NCBI RefSeq assembly: GCF_001889025.1
Contig: NZ_CP018154.1
Coordinates: 2,408,501-2,472,500, forward strand
Source: Sphingorhabdus lutea
GTDB taxonomy: Bacteria > Pseudomonadota > Alphaproteobacteria > Sphingomonadales > Sphingomonadaceae
Direction: 5' to 3'
Length of the DNA stretch: 64,000 nt
Of the stretch, positions 1 to 9,274 are shown piece by piece. The position numbers were made by a program, and so were the translations under genes. The notes under the pieces were generated by a model, which saw nothing but the letters and a program-made list of their open reading frames with translations, made no database searches and was not told the origin of the DNA. Numbering within the stretch: position 1 is the stretch's first letter; each line of letters begins with the position of its first letter.

Positions 1-1
1 A

Positions 2-112
2 TTGGGCATGGCCCGCGCCGCGCATTTGGATTTTAATGATCCCGAAATGCCATTTGGATTGAATAATCCGATCATTGTTCATGAAATAAAGGCAGAAGAA
101 TTTGCAAAATAG
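2..112 (+). CDS. C-terminal end of an unidentified protein (partial)
   Basis: An open frame enters from the left edge and ends at TAG 110-112. The visible tail is about 36 residues and ends in HEIKAEEFAK. It is too short for me to assign a family. Its stop overlaps the probable TTG start of the next gene by 11 bases, so the two are probably cotranscribed and this is probably the true end of a real gene rather than chance. Confidence 0.5.
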   Translation: MGMARAAHLDFNDPEMPFGLNNPIIVHEIKAEEFAK

Positions 113-2420
113 CCCAGCCATCAATGACAAATTGATCGATAATTTTCATCATCTATATTCGGGTCGCGGCTTAATTACCGCCATTATATTTTTGGGCAGT
201 TTTTTATTATTCATGGTGCAACCCATGGTCGCGCGCATTGCCTTGCCCGAATTGGGCGGTTCTTCATCGGTATGGAACAGCGCGATGTTGGTGTATCAAT
301 GTTTACTATTGGCCGGATATGGCTATGCCCATTTTCTGTCGAGCAAATTGGGGCGGCGGCAATATATTATCCACCCCATCATCATGTGTATCGCCTTTGC
401 CCTATGGTTGCCCTTTGCGCTTTATGTCCCGCATTTTGCGGTGGATTTCTCCCCATTTTGGCGCGTACCAATAATGTTTATTTTCTCCATTGGCCCACCA
501 TTTTTCATTATCGCTGCACAGGCCCCCTTAATGCAAATATGGTTCAGCCGCACCGCGCCATTGGCCAATCCCTACCCCCTATATGCGGCATCAAATTTGG
601 GCAGTTTTTTCGGCCTTTTATCCTATCCTTTTTTAATTGAGCCCTTTTTTGCGCTTTCAACACAAAAAAATATATGGGCGATTGGCGGCTGCCTGCTTCT
701 TTTATTGGTTTGTGTCCTTGCATGGCGCACATATTTACATGACAAAATATCGGATAATAAGAACAATGCTCCAGACCGCCCTTTAAAGGTGACGGAGGAA
801 AATTCACCCAATATTATCACATGGAAAAAACGCCTATTATGGCTGGCCCTGTCGGCCATTCCGTCCGCATTCATGCTATCCACCACCACCCATATCAGCA
901 CGGATATTATTGCCATGCCCATGCTGTGGGTGCTGCCGCTCGCCCTCTATCTGCTCAGCTTCACCATCGCCTTTTCCGATCGGCAAGCCATGGCCAATAT
1001 TATCGCCATTCTTGCCCCATGGATGATATTGGCGGCGGGCGCGATTATATTTTATCTCGATAGCCGCGCCAATTATTATTCCTTATTATTCAGCCCGCTT
1101 TTATTATTGATATTGGCCACGGCGCTGCACCAACGATTATATACCCTGCGCCCCGATGCTTCTTCGCTGACCATATTTTATTTATGGATGGCAGCGGGCG
1201 GTGCATTGGGCGGTATTTTTGCCGCATTGATTGCGCCGTTAATTTTTGATTGGACGTGGGAACATCCTTTATTGCTTATATGCGGGGCAATATTGCTACG
1301 TCCCATGTTGATTTTTGGCCTGCCGCGCCATGATAATGGGGCAGTGGAGTCCAGCCAGATTGTGACGATAATCTTCTCCTTTGTCGCGCTTGCCCTTGCC
1401 CTCATTTTCACCCGTCCATTTTTCGGCCTGAATGGACAAAGCCAAATATTTCTCATGCTGGTCATGTGGGTAATTGGTATAATTTCCTTTGGCAGTAGGC
1501 CCGCCTTCATCATCTCTCTTGCCGCGTTAATGATTGCATCGGGCGCGGATTATATGTTTGATAAAAGCTGGCATGGGCAAAGAGTACGCAGTTATTTTGG
1601 TATTTATACTATTGATCAATCGCCCAGCGGCAATGCCCGTTGGTTGACCCATGGCACGACATTACATGGCACTCAATTGGTTAATCGCCCCACCCTGCCG
1701 ACCAGCTATTACAACCCGAAATCGGGTGTCGGCCTGGCCCTTGCGGCGGCCCCATCGCTTTATACCCGGCCCAATATTGCCGTGGTTGGATTGGGGTCGG
1801 GCACTTTATCCTGTTATAAAAAACCCGAACAAAAATGGACATTTTTTGAAATTGATCCAGTGGTGGCCAAAATTGCACAGGATAAAAGGATATTTTCTTT
1901 CCTGCATCGCTGTGCGCCCGATGCCAATATCATCATTGGCGATGCGCGCATATCATTGGGGCAAATATCCGATGGGCAATATGATATTTTGGTTATTGAT
2001 GCCTTTTCATCCGATTCCATTCCCATACATTTATTAACGCAAGAGGCGTTTCAGCTTTACCGCCGCGTGCTGCGTAAAAATGGCATGTTAATTGTCCATA
2101 TATCCAACCGATATTTTAATTTAGAGCCCGTTTTGGCAGCCGAGGCACAGGGCAAAAAATGGTTCACCGCCAAAAATGATTATAGCCCAACCGATTTGGA
2201 AAATAGCCGCGATGGATATCAATCCTCCACTTGGGTGGTGATGGTAAAGGATGAACGCAAGCTTCGTGAATTGGAATTGGCCGCGCAAAAATTACCAAAT
2301 GCTGCCTCAAAAACATCAAATCATAACGAACAGTGGATTTTATTAAATGATAGGAATAAAGAGGCGTGGCGCGATGATTATTCACCCGTGCTAAAATTGC
2401 TTAATGTCGGGAATTTTTAA
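102..2420 (+). CDS. Fused MFS-like membrane / spermidine-synthase-like protein
   Basis: A 772-residue protein. The N-terminal part (about residues 24-500) is a long series of hydrophobic segments, and the C-terminal part (about 555-720) is a Rossmann-type, SAM-dependent-methyltransferase-like domain related to spermidine synthase. It carries the glycine-rich motif VGLGSGTLSC near residue 560, an acidic FFEIDP strand, GDARI near 612 and DILVIDAFSSD near 630. The family is known as fused MFS/spermidine synthase; true polyamine synthesis is unproven for it. The start is TTG 102. The next Met lies beyond the first hydrophobic segment, so it is too late. It overlaps the upstream stop by 11 bases and the downstream carbonic anhydrase start by one (TAATG), which implies an operon. 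Confidence 0.8.
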   Translation: MQNSPAINDKLIDNFHHLYSGRGLITAIIFLGSFLLFMVQPMVARIALPELGGSSSVWNSAMLVYQCLLLAGYGYAHFLSSKLGRRQYIIHPIIMCIAFALWLPFALYVPHFAVDFSPFWRVPIMFIFSIGPPFFIIAAQAPLMQIWFSRTAPLANPYPLYAASNLGSFFGLLSYPFLIEPFFALSTQKNIWAIGGCLLLLLVCVLAWRTYLHDKISDNKNNAPDRPLKVTEENSPNIITWKKRLLWLALSAIPSAFMLSTTTHISTDIIAMPMLWVLPLALYLLSFTIAFSDRQAMANIIAILAPWMILAAGAIIFYLDSRANYYSLLFSPLLLLILATALHQRLYTLRPDASSLTIFYLWMAAGGALGGIFAALIAPLIFDWTWEHPLLLICGAILLRPMLIFGLPRHDNGAVESSQIVTIIFSFVALALALIFTRPFFGLNGQSQIFLMLVMWVIGIISFGSRPAFIISLAALMIASGADYMFDKSWHGQRVRSYFGIYTIDQSPSGNARWLTHGTTLHGTQLVNRPTLPTSYYNPKSGVGLALAAAPSLYTRPNIAVVGLGSGTLSCYKKPEQKWTFFEIDPVVAKIAQDKRIFSFLHRCAPDANIIIGDARISLGQISDGQYDILVIDAFSSDSIPIHLLTQEAFQLYRRVLRKNGMLIVHISNRYFNLEPVLAAEAQGKKWFTAKNDYSPTDLENSRDGYQSSTWVVMVKDERKLRELELAAQKLPNAASKTSNHNEQWILLNDRNKEAWRDDYSPVLKLLNVGNF

Positions 2421-2980
2421 TGTCTTTTGACCATTCTGTTTCAATCATTACCATCAATGGTAAAACGCCAACTATCCACCCCAGCGCCTTTATTGCGCCG
2501 GGATGCCGTATTATTGGCGATGTAAGCATTGGCGCGGATGTTAGCATTTGGTATAATTGTGTGCTTCGCGCCGATGTCAGCCACATTGCCATTGGCAATC
2601 GCAGCAATATTCAAGATGGCAGCATCATCCATTGCGATGGACCAGATGGGTTAAGCGCGGATGGATATCCCACCATCATTGGCGAAGATGTTCTTGTCGG
2701 GCATAAGGCGATTATTCATGGCAGCCATTTGCATGACCGCGCCTTTGTTGGCATGGCGGCCAGCACGATGAACGGATGCGTGATAGAAGGCGATGCGATG
2801 TTGGCGGCGGGCGCATTATTAACCCCTGGAAAAAAGGTAAATGCCAAAACTTTATGGGCCGGTGCGCCCGCGCGGATGGTCCGCGATTTATCCGAAGAGG
2901 ATATTTTGGGAATGCGCGCTGGCGTTGCCCATTATGTCTTCAATGGCCACGCGCATAAATTGGCCGTGTCGGGCGAATAG
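2420..2980 (+). CDS. Gamma-carbonic-anhydrase-like hexapeptide-repeat protein
   Basis: A 186-residue protein of the usual length for the family. Imperfect hexapeptide repeats that build a left-handed beta helix run from about residue 15 to 145. Histidines in IHCDG and in GHKAIIHGSHLHD sit where the family binds its trimer-interface metal (zinc or iron). Members are CO2 hydratases or complex-I-associated scaffold proteins; activity cannot be read from sequence. ATG 2420 overlaps the stop of the previous gene by one base, so translation is probably coupled. A strong bidirectional terminator follows. Confidence 0.88.
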   Translation: MSFDHSVSIITINGKTPTIHPSAFIAPGCRIIGDVSIGADVSIWYNCVLRADVSHIAIGNRSNIQDGSIIHCDGPDGLSADGYPTIIGEDVLVGHKAIIHGSHLHDRAFVGMAASTMNGCVIEGDAMLAAGALLTPGKKVNAKTLWAGAPARMVRDLSEEDILGMRAGVAHYVFNGHAHKLAVSGE

Positions 2981-3013
2981 CCTGTCTTTGTCATTTATAT
3001 TATAAACACAAAA

Positions 3014-3039
3014 AAAGGCCGCAAAATGATGCGGCCTTT
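3014..3039. terminator. Bidirectional intrinsic terminator between convergent genes
   Basis: A perfect 10-bp stem (AAAGGCCGCA / TGCGGCCTTT) closes a 6-base loop, with A residues on the left and a T-rich stretch on the right. It therefore works in both directions, between the carbonic anhydrase gene and the TonB receptor gene. Confidence 0.88.
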
Positions 3040-3064
3040 ATCTTTTTGCATGTCGTAAATTTAA

Positions 3065-5185
3065 TTAAAATCCAAATTTAATGGTCGCCCGCACATTAAA
3101 TGGTTCACCTGTGGAGATATTATTATCATTATGCGCAGAGGGGAAATATTCGGCATCGAACAAATTTTCCACATTTAATTGCACCTGAACATCTTCGCTC
3201 AAATCATGGTAAAGCGCAGCATCAACACGTGTATATGACGGCAATTTGGTGGTATTGGAGATAGAGGCAAATTGCGATGATTGATGCGTTAAGCCAAGAC
3301 CAAAACCGAAATTATCGCTCACATCATAACGTGTCCATGCGGCAAATTGATGTTTTGGTAATTGGGCAAGCAAACGACCGGCGGGCGCCGATGTGGTGGT
3401 GCTGCGAATTTCGCCTTCTTGATAGCTATAGGCAAGGCTTGCCTGCCAATTTGGGGTAATATTGCCCGATAATTGTGTTTCAAAACCCTTGGTCCGGGTT
3501 TCACCCGTCAACACTATCAATGCAGGATTTAATGGGTCGGATGCGCGTGTATTGGTGCGGTCCAATTGATAAATTGCTGCGGTAAAGGCAAGATCGCTTG
3601 CAATATCCCATTTCATGCCAAGCTCATAATTGGTGAAGCTTTCCGGAGCTAGGCTGCTTGTGCTGGCATCCAAAACAGAAAATTGGTCGCCCGATTGCGG
3701 CAAAAATGATTTTGCATAGCTGCTATATAATGAAATTTGCTGTGTTGGTTTCACGATTAAGCCGATACGCGGTGAAAATTTATCATCATTGCGTGATGCA
3801 GCAAAATTATTGATCCGGTTAACGGTGGATAGCTCAAAACGATCATAACGAACACCGCCAACCAATTCGACCAAATCACCAAATTTTAATTGTGATTGCA
3901 CATAGGCACCGAAAAATTCAGCATCGGAATCACTGGCGCTGGTCACCGTAGGAAATAAAATTTCCGGCAATGTGGCGGTGCCTGTTGCAAATCCAGAAAT
4001 TGGCAATGTCAAACGGGTGGAATTTGTGCTGGGCCAATAACCATTGCTACGCTCACTAACGCTTTGTTGATTGCCATATTCTGCGCCCACCAATAAAATA
4101 TGGTCCAATGCGCCAATATTTGAATTCCAGATTAAATTAGCTTGGGTCACGAAATTTTGACGTTTGGTGCCATTATCATATGAATCCAGCTCCACAGTTG
4201 TCGCGGTTGCGCTGCGGGCATATACATTTCTGTAAAATTTGTCATAATCTGTATATTGCGAAGTAATATTTACCTCTACATTATCGTTAAATTCATGCTC
4301 CAAGCGGGCCTTGAAATTATGCATTTTTAATGTTGTGTCATTAACACCTTCTTCGCCGAAAAATGCGTCATAATATCCATCAATTGGTTCATTATTTAAT
4401 GACGGGATACCGCGATCGGTAACGCGGCGGTCATGAACAAATTCATATGCCAATAACAATCTTGTGCTTTCGCCCAAATGCGCGGCATAGCTTGGGTTTA
4501 CGGCAATACGGCGGCCATTATATTCATCGCGATGATTATTAAATTCTTCATAAATACCGTTGAAACGCACCGCTTCATTTTCACCGCTGGCGAAATTGGC
4601 ATCTGTGCTAATCGAAAATGCGCCAAAACTATCCACGCTAAGCGTTGCATCGCCAAAGCTGTCTCCTTCTTGCGGGGTTTTGATAACGCGGTTAACCACG
4701 CCGCCGCCGCCGCCACGGCCAAAAATCATCGCATTTGGGCCTTTTAACACCTCAACCCGCTCAACATTATAAATGGGGCGGAAATATTGAATATCATCGC
4801 GCAATCCATCAACAAAGAAATCGGCGGTGGTATTTTGTCCGCGCAAAGTAATTTGGTCGCGATGCCCCTCACCTTGGCCAACCGAAACACCAGGGACATA
4901 ACGCAGCACATCACCCAATTCCTGAATTGCCTGATCTTCAATTTGTTCTTCATTAAAAACGGTGATGCTTTGTGGCACATCCTTCACCGCTGTATTGGTT
5001 TTGGTGGCCGACACAGTTTCCTTGGTTACATAGCCATCGGTTTTACCGGTGACGATAATGGGTTCGGCATCATCATAATTTGCTGCCGCGCTAACCGCTG
5101 CAAATGCAGGGGTCGCCGCCATCATTGCCGCGCCAATCGCGCTGGATGAAATTAACAAGGAATAAGTGGCTTTGGAGAGGGTCAT
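3065..5185 (-). CDS. TonB-dependent siderophore receptor
   Basis: An outer-membrane ferric-siderophore receptor. From ATG 5185 it has 706 residues: a signal peptide (about 1-29, ending ATPAFA), a plug domain (about 55-165, with VPQSITVFNEEQI, LRGQNTTADFFVDGLRD and VERVEVLKGPNAMIFGRGG), then a beta barrel ending in the terminal aromatic of KFGF. The frame stays open to ATG 5224, but ATG 5185 has AAGG eight bases upstream and gives a clean signal peptide, so I prefer it. A 15-bp Fur-type palindrome lies upstream, so iron repression is likely. Which siderophore is bound cannot be told; no siderophore synthesis gene is nearby. Confidence 0.93.
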   Translation of the reverse strand: MTLSKATYSLLISSSAIGAAMMAATPAFAAVSAAANYDDAEPIIVTGKTDGYVTKETVSATKTNTAVKDVPQSITVFNEEQIEDQAIQELGDVLRYVPGVSVGQGEGHRDQITLRGQNTTADFFVDGLRDDIQYFRPIYNVERVEVLKGPNAMIFGRGGGGGVVNRVIKTPQEGDSFGDATLSVDSFGAFSISTDANFASGENEAVRFNGIYEEFNNHRDEYNGRRIAVNPSYAAHLGESTRLLLAYEFVHDRRVTDRGIPSLNNEPIDGYYDAFFGEEGVNDTTLKMHNFKARLEHEFNDNVEVNITSQYTDYDKFYRNVYARSATATTVELDSYDNGTKRQNFVTQANLIWNSNIGALDHILLVGAEYGNQQSVSERSNGYWPSTNSTRLTLPISGFATGTATLPEILFPTVTSASDSDAEFFGAYVQSQLKFGDLVELVGGVRYDRFELSTVNRINNFAASRNDDKFSPRIGLIVKPTQQISLYSSYAKSFLPQSGDQFSVLDASTSSLAPESFTNYELGMKWDIASDLAFTAAIYQLDRTNTRASDPLNPALIVLTGETRTKGFETQLSGNITPNWQASLAYSYQEGEIRSTTTSAPAGRLLAQLPKHQFAAWTRYDVSDNFGFGLGLTHQSSQFASISNTTKLPSYTRVDAALYHDLSEDVQVQLNVENLFDAEYFPSAHNDNNISTGEPFNVRATIKFGF

Positions 5186-5244
5186 ATTTTCAACCTTTTT
5201 GATTTTATTAAGAATGGTTCGCATTAGCTGAAATGCTCTTTAGA

Positions 5245-5259
5245 TGAGAATCATTCTCA
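5245..5259 (-). promoter_or_regulatory. Fur-box-like palindrome
   Basis: TGAGAATCATTCTCA is a perfect 7-1-7 inverted repeat with the Fur-box form TGAnAAT-n-ATTnTCA. It lies about 60 bases upstream of the preferred start of the TonB siderophore receptor and about 100 bases from arsC on the other strand. Receptor regulation by Fur is the natural reading; an effect on arsC is possible but unsupported. Confidence 0.8.
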
Positions 5260-5358
5260 AAAGCAATAAAAAACATGCATATGAAAAAATAAATATGCAA
5301 TTTCCTGCAATATTACCTAAACTGTGCCCGAAACATTGATGAATTGAGGATGAATTTT

Positions 5359-5706
5359 ATGAAAGCAACCATTTGGCACAATCCAAAATGCGGCACATCG
5401 CGCAAAACTCTGGCCATTTTGGAAGAATCAGGAGTTGATTTGACCATTATTGAATATTTGAAAGATGGTTTTAATAAAGAAAAACTGCGCCAGTTAATAA
5501 AGGAAGCAGATATGACCCCACAGAGCATTTTACGCGTCCGAGGCACAATGGCGGAGGAATTGGGATTAACAAAAGCTGGCATTAGCGAAGATGCCATTTT
5601 GGACGCAATGGTGCAGCATCCCATTTTGGTGGAACGGCCCATTGTTCAAACGCAAAAGGGCGTTCGCCTATGCCGGCCACAAGAAAAGGTGCATGAAATA
5701 CTATAA
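5359..5706 (+). CDS. arsC: ArsC-type arsenate reductase (glutaredoxin-coupled family)
   Basis: A 115-residue thioredoxin-fold protein of typical ArsC length. HNPKCGTSRKTL places the catalytic cysteine at residue 11, and the RPIV ... RLCRP segment carries the arginines that bind the oxyanion. The family reduces arsenate to arsenite using glutathione and glutaredoxin. I chose ATG 5359 because GAGGA lies eight bases upstream; TTG 5344 and ATG 5350 are in frame but fit less well. No arsenite exporter is adjacent; arsR-arsI lie about 16 kb away. Some members of this fold (YffB-like) are not arsenate reductases. Confidence 0.82.
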   Translation: MKATIWHNPKCGTSRKTLAILEESGVDLTIIEYLKDGFNKEKLRQLIKEADMTPQSILRVRGTMAEELGLTKAGISEDAILDAMVQHPILVERPIVQTQKGVRLCRPQEKVHEIL

Positions 5707-5757
5707 AGCGGCGTTACATCCGCCAGTCAAATAGCATCAATAACAAGGAGCAATATC

Positions 5758-6717
5758 ATGTTACGCAAAATTATTTACGCATTGCTGGGCATGATATTAT
5801 TCCTATTCATCATTATTGGCATTTGGGGATATGCACCCGATATGCCATTGGATGAATTAAAGGCAAAATATGCCAATAATGAATCCGAATTTGTCACCCT
5901 GTCCAATGGTCAAACCGTCCATTTGCGTGATGAAGGATCAAAAAATGCACCAGCAATTATCCTATTACATGGCTCTAACAGCTCGCTTCATACATGGGAC
6001 GAATGGACCGCATCGTTAAAAACGCGCTATCGAATCATAAGATTTGATCAAATGGGCCATGGTCTAACTGGACCGCATCCTGCATCATGTTACAGCATGG
6101 ATTGCTATGTTGAAACAGTGGACGCCGTGGCCGAAAATCGCGGCCTGTCATCATTCATCCTTGGCGGCAGCAGCATGGGCGGCGGCATATCCTATGCCTA
6201 TGCCCGCGCGCATCCTGAACATATTGACGGGTTGATATTGGTTGACCCCTCTGGCGCACCAGATGTTAAAAAGGCAGATTTGCCTATAGGGTTCAAAATT
6301 GCCACCATGCCGATTATAAATTTGTCTATGGAATATATCACCCCGCGCGCCATCATCGAACAAAGTTTGAAAGATACGGTCAGCGTGCAATCGGTGAATA
6401 GCAAAGAGAAAATCGACCTTTATTGGCATTTACTGCGCCGTGCGGGCAACCGCAAGGCGACAAGGCTACGTATGGCGAACCACGCAAATAAGCCGCAATA
6501 TGCGCCATTACAAACTTCCCCAATTCCTGTTTTAATTTTATGGGGCGAAGAAGATAAGTTGATAAATGTCGCATCCGCGCCATGGTTTGCCAAACAATTT
6601 ACCCATGAAAAAGTCATTATTTATAAAGGCATTGGCCATTTACCGATGGAAGAAAATGCACAGCAAAGCGCAGATGATGTACAAAATTGGTTATCCAAAT
6701 TGGACATTGCTGCATAA
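5758..6717 (+). CDS. Membrane-anchored alpha/beta hydrolase
   Basis: A 319-residue protein with an N-terminal hydrophobic segment (about 5-24) that anchors or exports it, followed by an alpha/beta-hydrolase fold. Visible elements are LLHGSNSS (oxyanion-hole region), the nucleophile elbow GGSSMGG with Ser139, Asp266 in GEEDKLI, and His294 in IGHLPMEE, so the catalytic triad is intact. The substrate is unknown. AAGGAG precedes ATG 5758. It follows arsC by 51 bases on the same strand. Confidence 0.85.
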   Translation: MLRKIIYALLGMILFLFIIIGIWGYAPDMPLDELKAKYANNESEFVTLSNGQTVHLRDEGSKNAPAIILLHGSNSSLHTWDEWTASLKTRYRIIRFDQMGHGLTGPHPASCYSMDCYVETVDAVAENRGLSSFILGGSSMGGGISYAYARAHPEHIDGLILVDPSGAPDVKKADLPIGFKIATMPIINLSMEYITPRAIIEQSLKDTVSVQSVNSKEKIDLYWHLLRRAGNRKATRLRMANHANKPQYAPLQTSPIPVLILWGEEDKLINVASAPWFAKQFTHEKVIIYKGIGHLPMEENAQQSADDVQNWLSKLDIAA

Positions 6718-6801
6718 AGATGCCGCATAAAGATGCCGCATAATGATGGCTCATAGTCATGGCCCGATAATCATGGCCTGATAGTTATGCGCAAATAATC
6801 G
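6708..6801. repeat. Degenerate 13-14 bp tandem repeat
   Basis: About seven adjacent units, starting at 6708, 6721, 6734, 6747, 6760, 6774 and 6788. The first three are nearly identical (TGCYGCATAAAGA); later ones drift towards TGGCCYGATARTYA. The array spans the stop codon of the alpha/beta hydrolase gene and fills most of the spacer to the convergent GGDEF-EAL gene. Confidence 0.6.
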
Positions 6802-6843
6802 GCGCTTTGATATGACTGCTTTTTTTGCGAAAATTAACCTGCC

Positions 6844-9198
6844 TTAGGCAACATTGCGCCGATTCTGATTTTCAAATAACTCCATACTATCGGCAAAGGG
6901 CATGGGCCGTCCAAAATAATATCCTTGTATTTTGGTGCATCCCAATTGCTGAATCATCTGTGTCTCAATCTCGGTCTCAACGCCCTCTGCAGTTGTGGCA
7001 AGGCCAAGGCTTTGCGCCATTGCCACCACGGCGCGAATAATCGCAATGCTTTCCGCCTTGCCCTGTGCGGCGCCCACAACAAAGCTGCGGTCCACCTTAA
7101 TCGTATCGAACAGGCTGTTACTTAAATAACCAAGCGAAGAATATCCCGTGCCAAAATCATCCATTGATAATTTAATGCCCAATGCGCGGATTCGTTCCAA
7201 CACCGATGTCGCATATTTGCCATCGTTCAAAAATATGCCCTCGGTCACTTCAATTTCCAAACGATATGCGGGAAGGCCGCTATCATGCAAAGCCTTGGTC
7301 ACCACATCGATAAAGCCAGGCTCGGTTAATTGATCCACCGACACATTCACCGCGACCTTTGTCTGACCGGGCCATTTAACCGCATCTTTGCATGCCTGAC
7401 GCAAAACCCATGTGCCAATAGGAACGATAAGCCGTGCATCCTCGGCCACTTTAATAAATTTAAATGGCGGCACGCGGCCAAATTTCTCGTTGGTCCATCG
7501 GACAAGCGCCTCAAAACCCACCAACATATGCTCATTATCCGCATTAACGACGGGCTGATATTCTAAATGAAATTCATTACGCTCAATCGCTTTGCGCAGC
7601 TCGGCCTCCATTTGCCGTTTTTCCTCTGCCTCTGCATGCAATTGATGTTTATAGCTTTCATGCGCATTACCGCCACGGCTTTTCGCACGATAAAGCGCCA
7701 AATCCGCGCTGCGCATCAATAACTCAACCGTATGGCCGTCCACCGGACCGCGTGCCGAACCAATGCTGGCACCAATAAATAATGTGTGCTGGTCCACAAT
7801 ATATGGCTTTGACAATTCATTGATGATTTTTGTCGCCACTTCTTCGATTTTTTGGGTTTCACGTGCATCGCGAATAACCACGGCAAATTCATCACCGCCC
7901 AAACGCCCACATAGCTCATTTGGGGTCATGATATTTTTCAACCGCATCGACACCTGTGCCAATAATCGGTCGCCAACGGGATGCCCCAACGTATCATTTA
8001 CCGCCTTAAACCGGTCAAGATCGATCATCAAAAATGCACAGCGATGCTTCCATTTTTCTGCCTCGCGCATGGCAAGTTCCAATGCCTCATTTAATTGCAG
8101 GCGATTGGGCAAATTTGTTAAATTATCATATCGGGCAAGGCGCGAAATTTTTTGCGCGGATTCGCGTTGTTCGGTGACATTTGAACCCACGCCCCGAAAA
8201 CCGATAAATTTACCCGCTTCATCCACCTTTGGCGAAGCGGATAATTCCCACCATCTTTTTTTGCCATTCATCATAATCGGCACGACCAAATTGCTAAATG
8301 CCTCACGATTTTTTAATTTTTGCGCCAAAATATTTAATTCTTTGGGATAAGTTCCGCTATCCCAATTATCAGCAGCGACAATTTTCAAAAATGGCTGCCC
8401 CTCCATATCGGCGGATTCCGATTCGGCAGCAAAGGCAAAACGCGGCGATGCATGCACGATTTCGCGCGATTTATTTGTCTGCCACAACCAATCGGCGCCG
8501 CTATCTTCAAATTCACGCAGCAACAGGCTGACCGTCTCGCTTTTTTCATGCAAAGCAATGGCCGAAAATGCATATTGAACGCCCGATTTAGCATTTTGCA
8601 AATATACTTTGGTGGCTATGAAGGAAATGCCCAGGCTCGCCAATGCGGGGAAATATTCACCGCGCCATATGAACAAGCCGGACATGGATATTACCAAAAT
8701 GGCATTGAAAAATACTGCAGGACGCGGCGAAAGCGGCAATAATAAAGGCAAGAAAATTATGACAGTAAGGCAAATTGACCACATGGCCATGATTTGAATG
8801 ACCGTTGCGTCATAGCCAAAATATAAAAATCCAGCCGATAATAATATGCCATGGCCAATGCAATATTGCGTTACTTTGCTCGCCAATTTACTGTCATAAT
8901 TTCCAATATGGCCGTTAAGGTTATTTTTTGAAAAATTATAGGACAGGCCAATCCACAACATGCCGGCCAAAACCCAAATTAAGGCAGCCCACATATGTTT
9001 GCTGTCAAAAAATACAGAAAATATCGACAATCCGCAAAAGACCGCCAATAGCATTCTGGTCATTCTTGTTTCAACAACAGGTTCCAACTGGACCTTTAAC
9101 AATTGTTCTTCGGATATGCCGGAGGGCCTTTTTTGCCAAAAAAGCTCAGCCCAACTCAACATAAAACCTGAATTATGATGTAGATTCTTTTCAGCCAT
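6844..9198 (-). CDS. Membrane GGDEF-EAL cyclic-di-GMP enzyme with PAS domain
   Basis: A 784-residue protein. The order is an N-terminal region of several hydrophobic segments (about 45-190), a PAS-like sensor (about 225-345), a GGDEF domain with intact GGDEF near residue 434, and an EAL domain with intact EAL near 562, DDFGTGYSS and AEGVET. Both diguanylate cyclase and phosphodiesterase sites look complete, so net activity cannot be predicted. ATG 9198 has GGGGA almost touching it, inside a hairpin; an in-frame Met at codon 13 (ATG 9162) is an alternative start. It follows the fatty-acyl-AMP ligase by 76 bases on the same strand. Confidence 0.9.
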   Translation of the reverse strand: MAEKNLHHNSGFMLSWAELFWQKRPSGISEEQLLKVQLEPVVETRMTRMLLAVFCGLSIFSVFFDSKHMWAALIWVLAGMLWIGLSYNFSKNNLNGHIGNYDSKLASKVTQYCIGHGILLSAGFLYFGYDATVIQIMAMWSICLTVIIFLPLLLPLSPRPAVFFNAILVISMSGLFIWRGEYFPALASLGISFIATKVYLQNAKSGVQYAFSAIALHEKSETVSLLLREFEDSGADWLWQTNKSREIVHASPRFAFAAESESADMEGQPFLKIVAADNWDSGTYPKELNILAQKLKNREAFSNLVVPIMMNGKKRWWELSASPKVDEAGKFIGFRGVGSNVTEQRESAQKISRLARYDNLTNLPNRLQLNEALELAMREAEKWKHRCAFLMIDLDRFKAVNDTLGHPVGDRLLAQVSMRLKNIMTPNELCGRLGGDEFAVVIRDARETQKIEEVATKIINELSKPYIVDQHTLFIGASIGSARGPVDGHTVELLMRSADLALYRAKSRGGNAHESYKHQLHAEAEEKRQMEAELRKAIERNEFHLEYQPVVNADNEHMLVGFEALVRWTNEKFGRVPPFKFIKVAEDARLIVPIGTWVLRQACKDAVKWPGQTKVAVNVSVDQLTEPGFIDVVTKALHDSGLPAYRLEIEVTEGIFLNDGKYATSVLERIRALGIKLSMDDFGTGYSSLGYLSNSLFDTIKVDRSFVVGAAQGKAESIAIIRAVVAMAQSLGLATTAEGVETEIETQMIQQLGCTKIQGYYFGRPMPFADSMELFENQNRRNVA

Positions 9199-9199
9199 T

Positions 9200-9243
9200 C
9201 CCCTGCATTAACGCTAATTAGTTACTATAAGGTAACGCAGGGG
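9200..9243 (-). promoter_or_regulatory. Inverted repeat masking the GGDEF-EAL ribosome binding site
   Basis: CCCCTGCATTA at 9200-9210 pairs with TAACGCAGGGG at 9233-9243, giving an 11-bp stem with one mismatch. On the minus-strand RNA the AGGGGA Shine-Dalgarno is the 3' arm of this stem, immediately before AUG 9198. An inner GTTAC/GTAAC pairing offers an alternative fold. There is no T-tract, so a translational control element fits better than a terminator. Confidence 0.5.
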
Positions 9244-9274
9244 TAAAGTTTTCACATTTTGTAAAAAGAAATTC

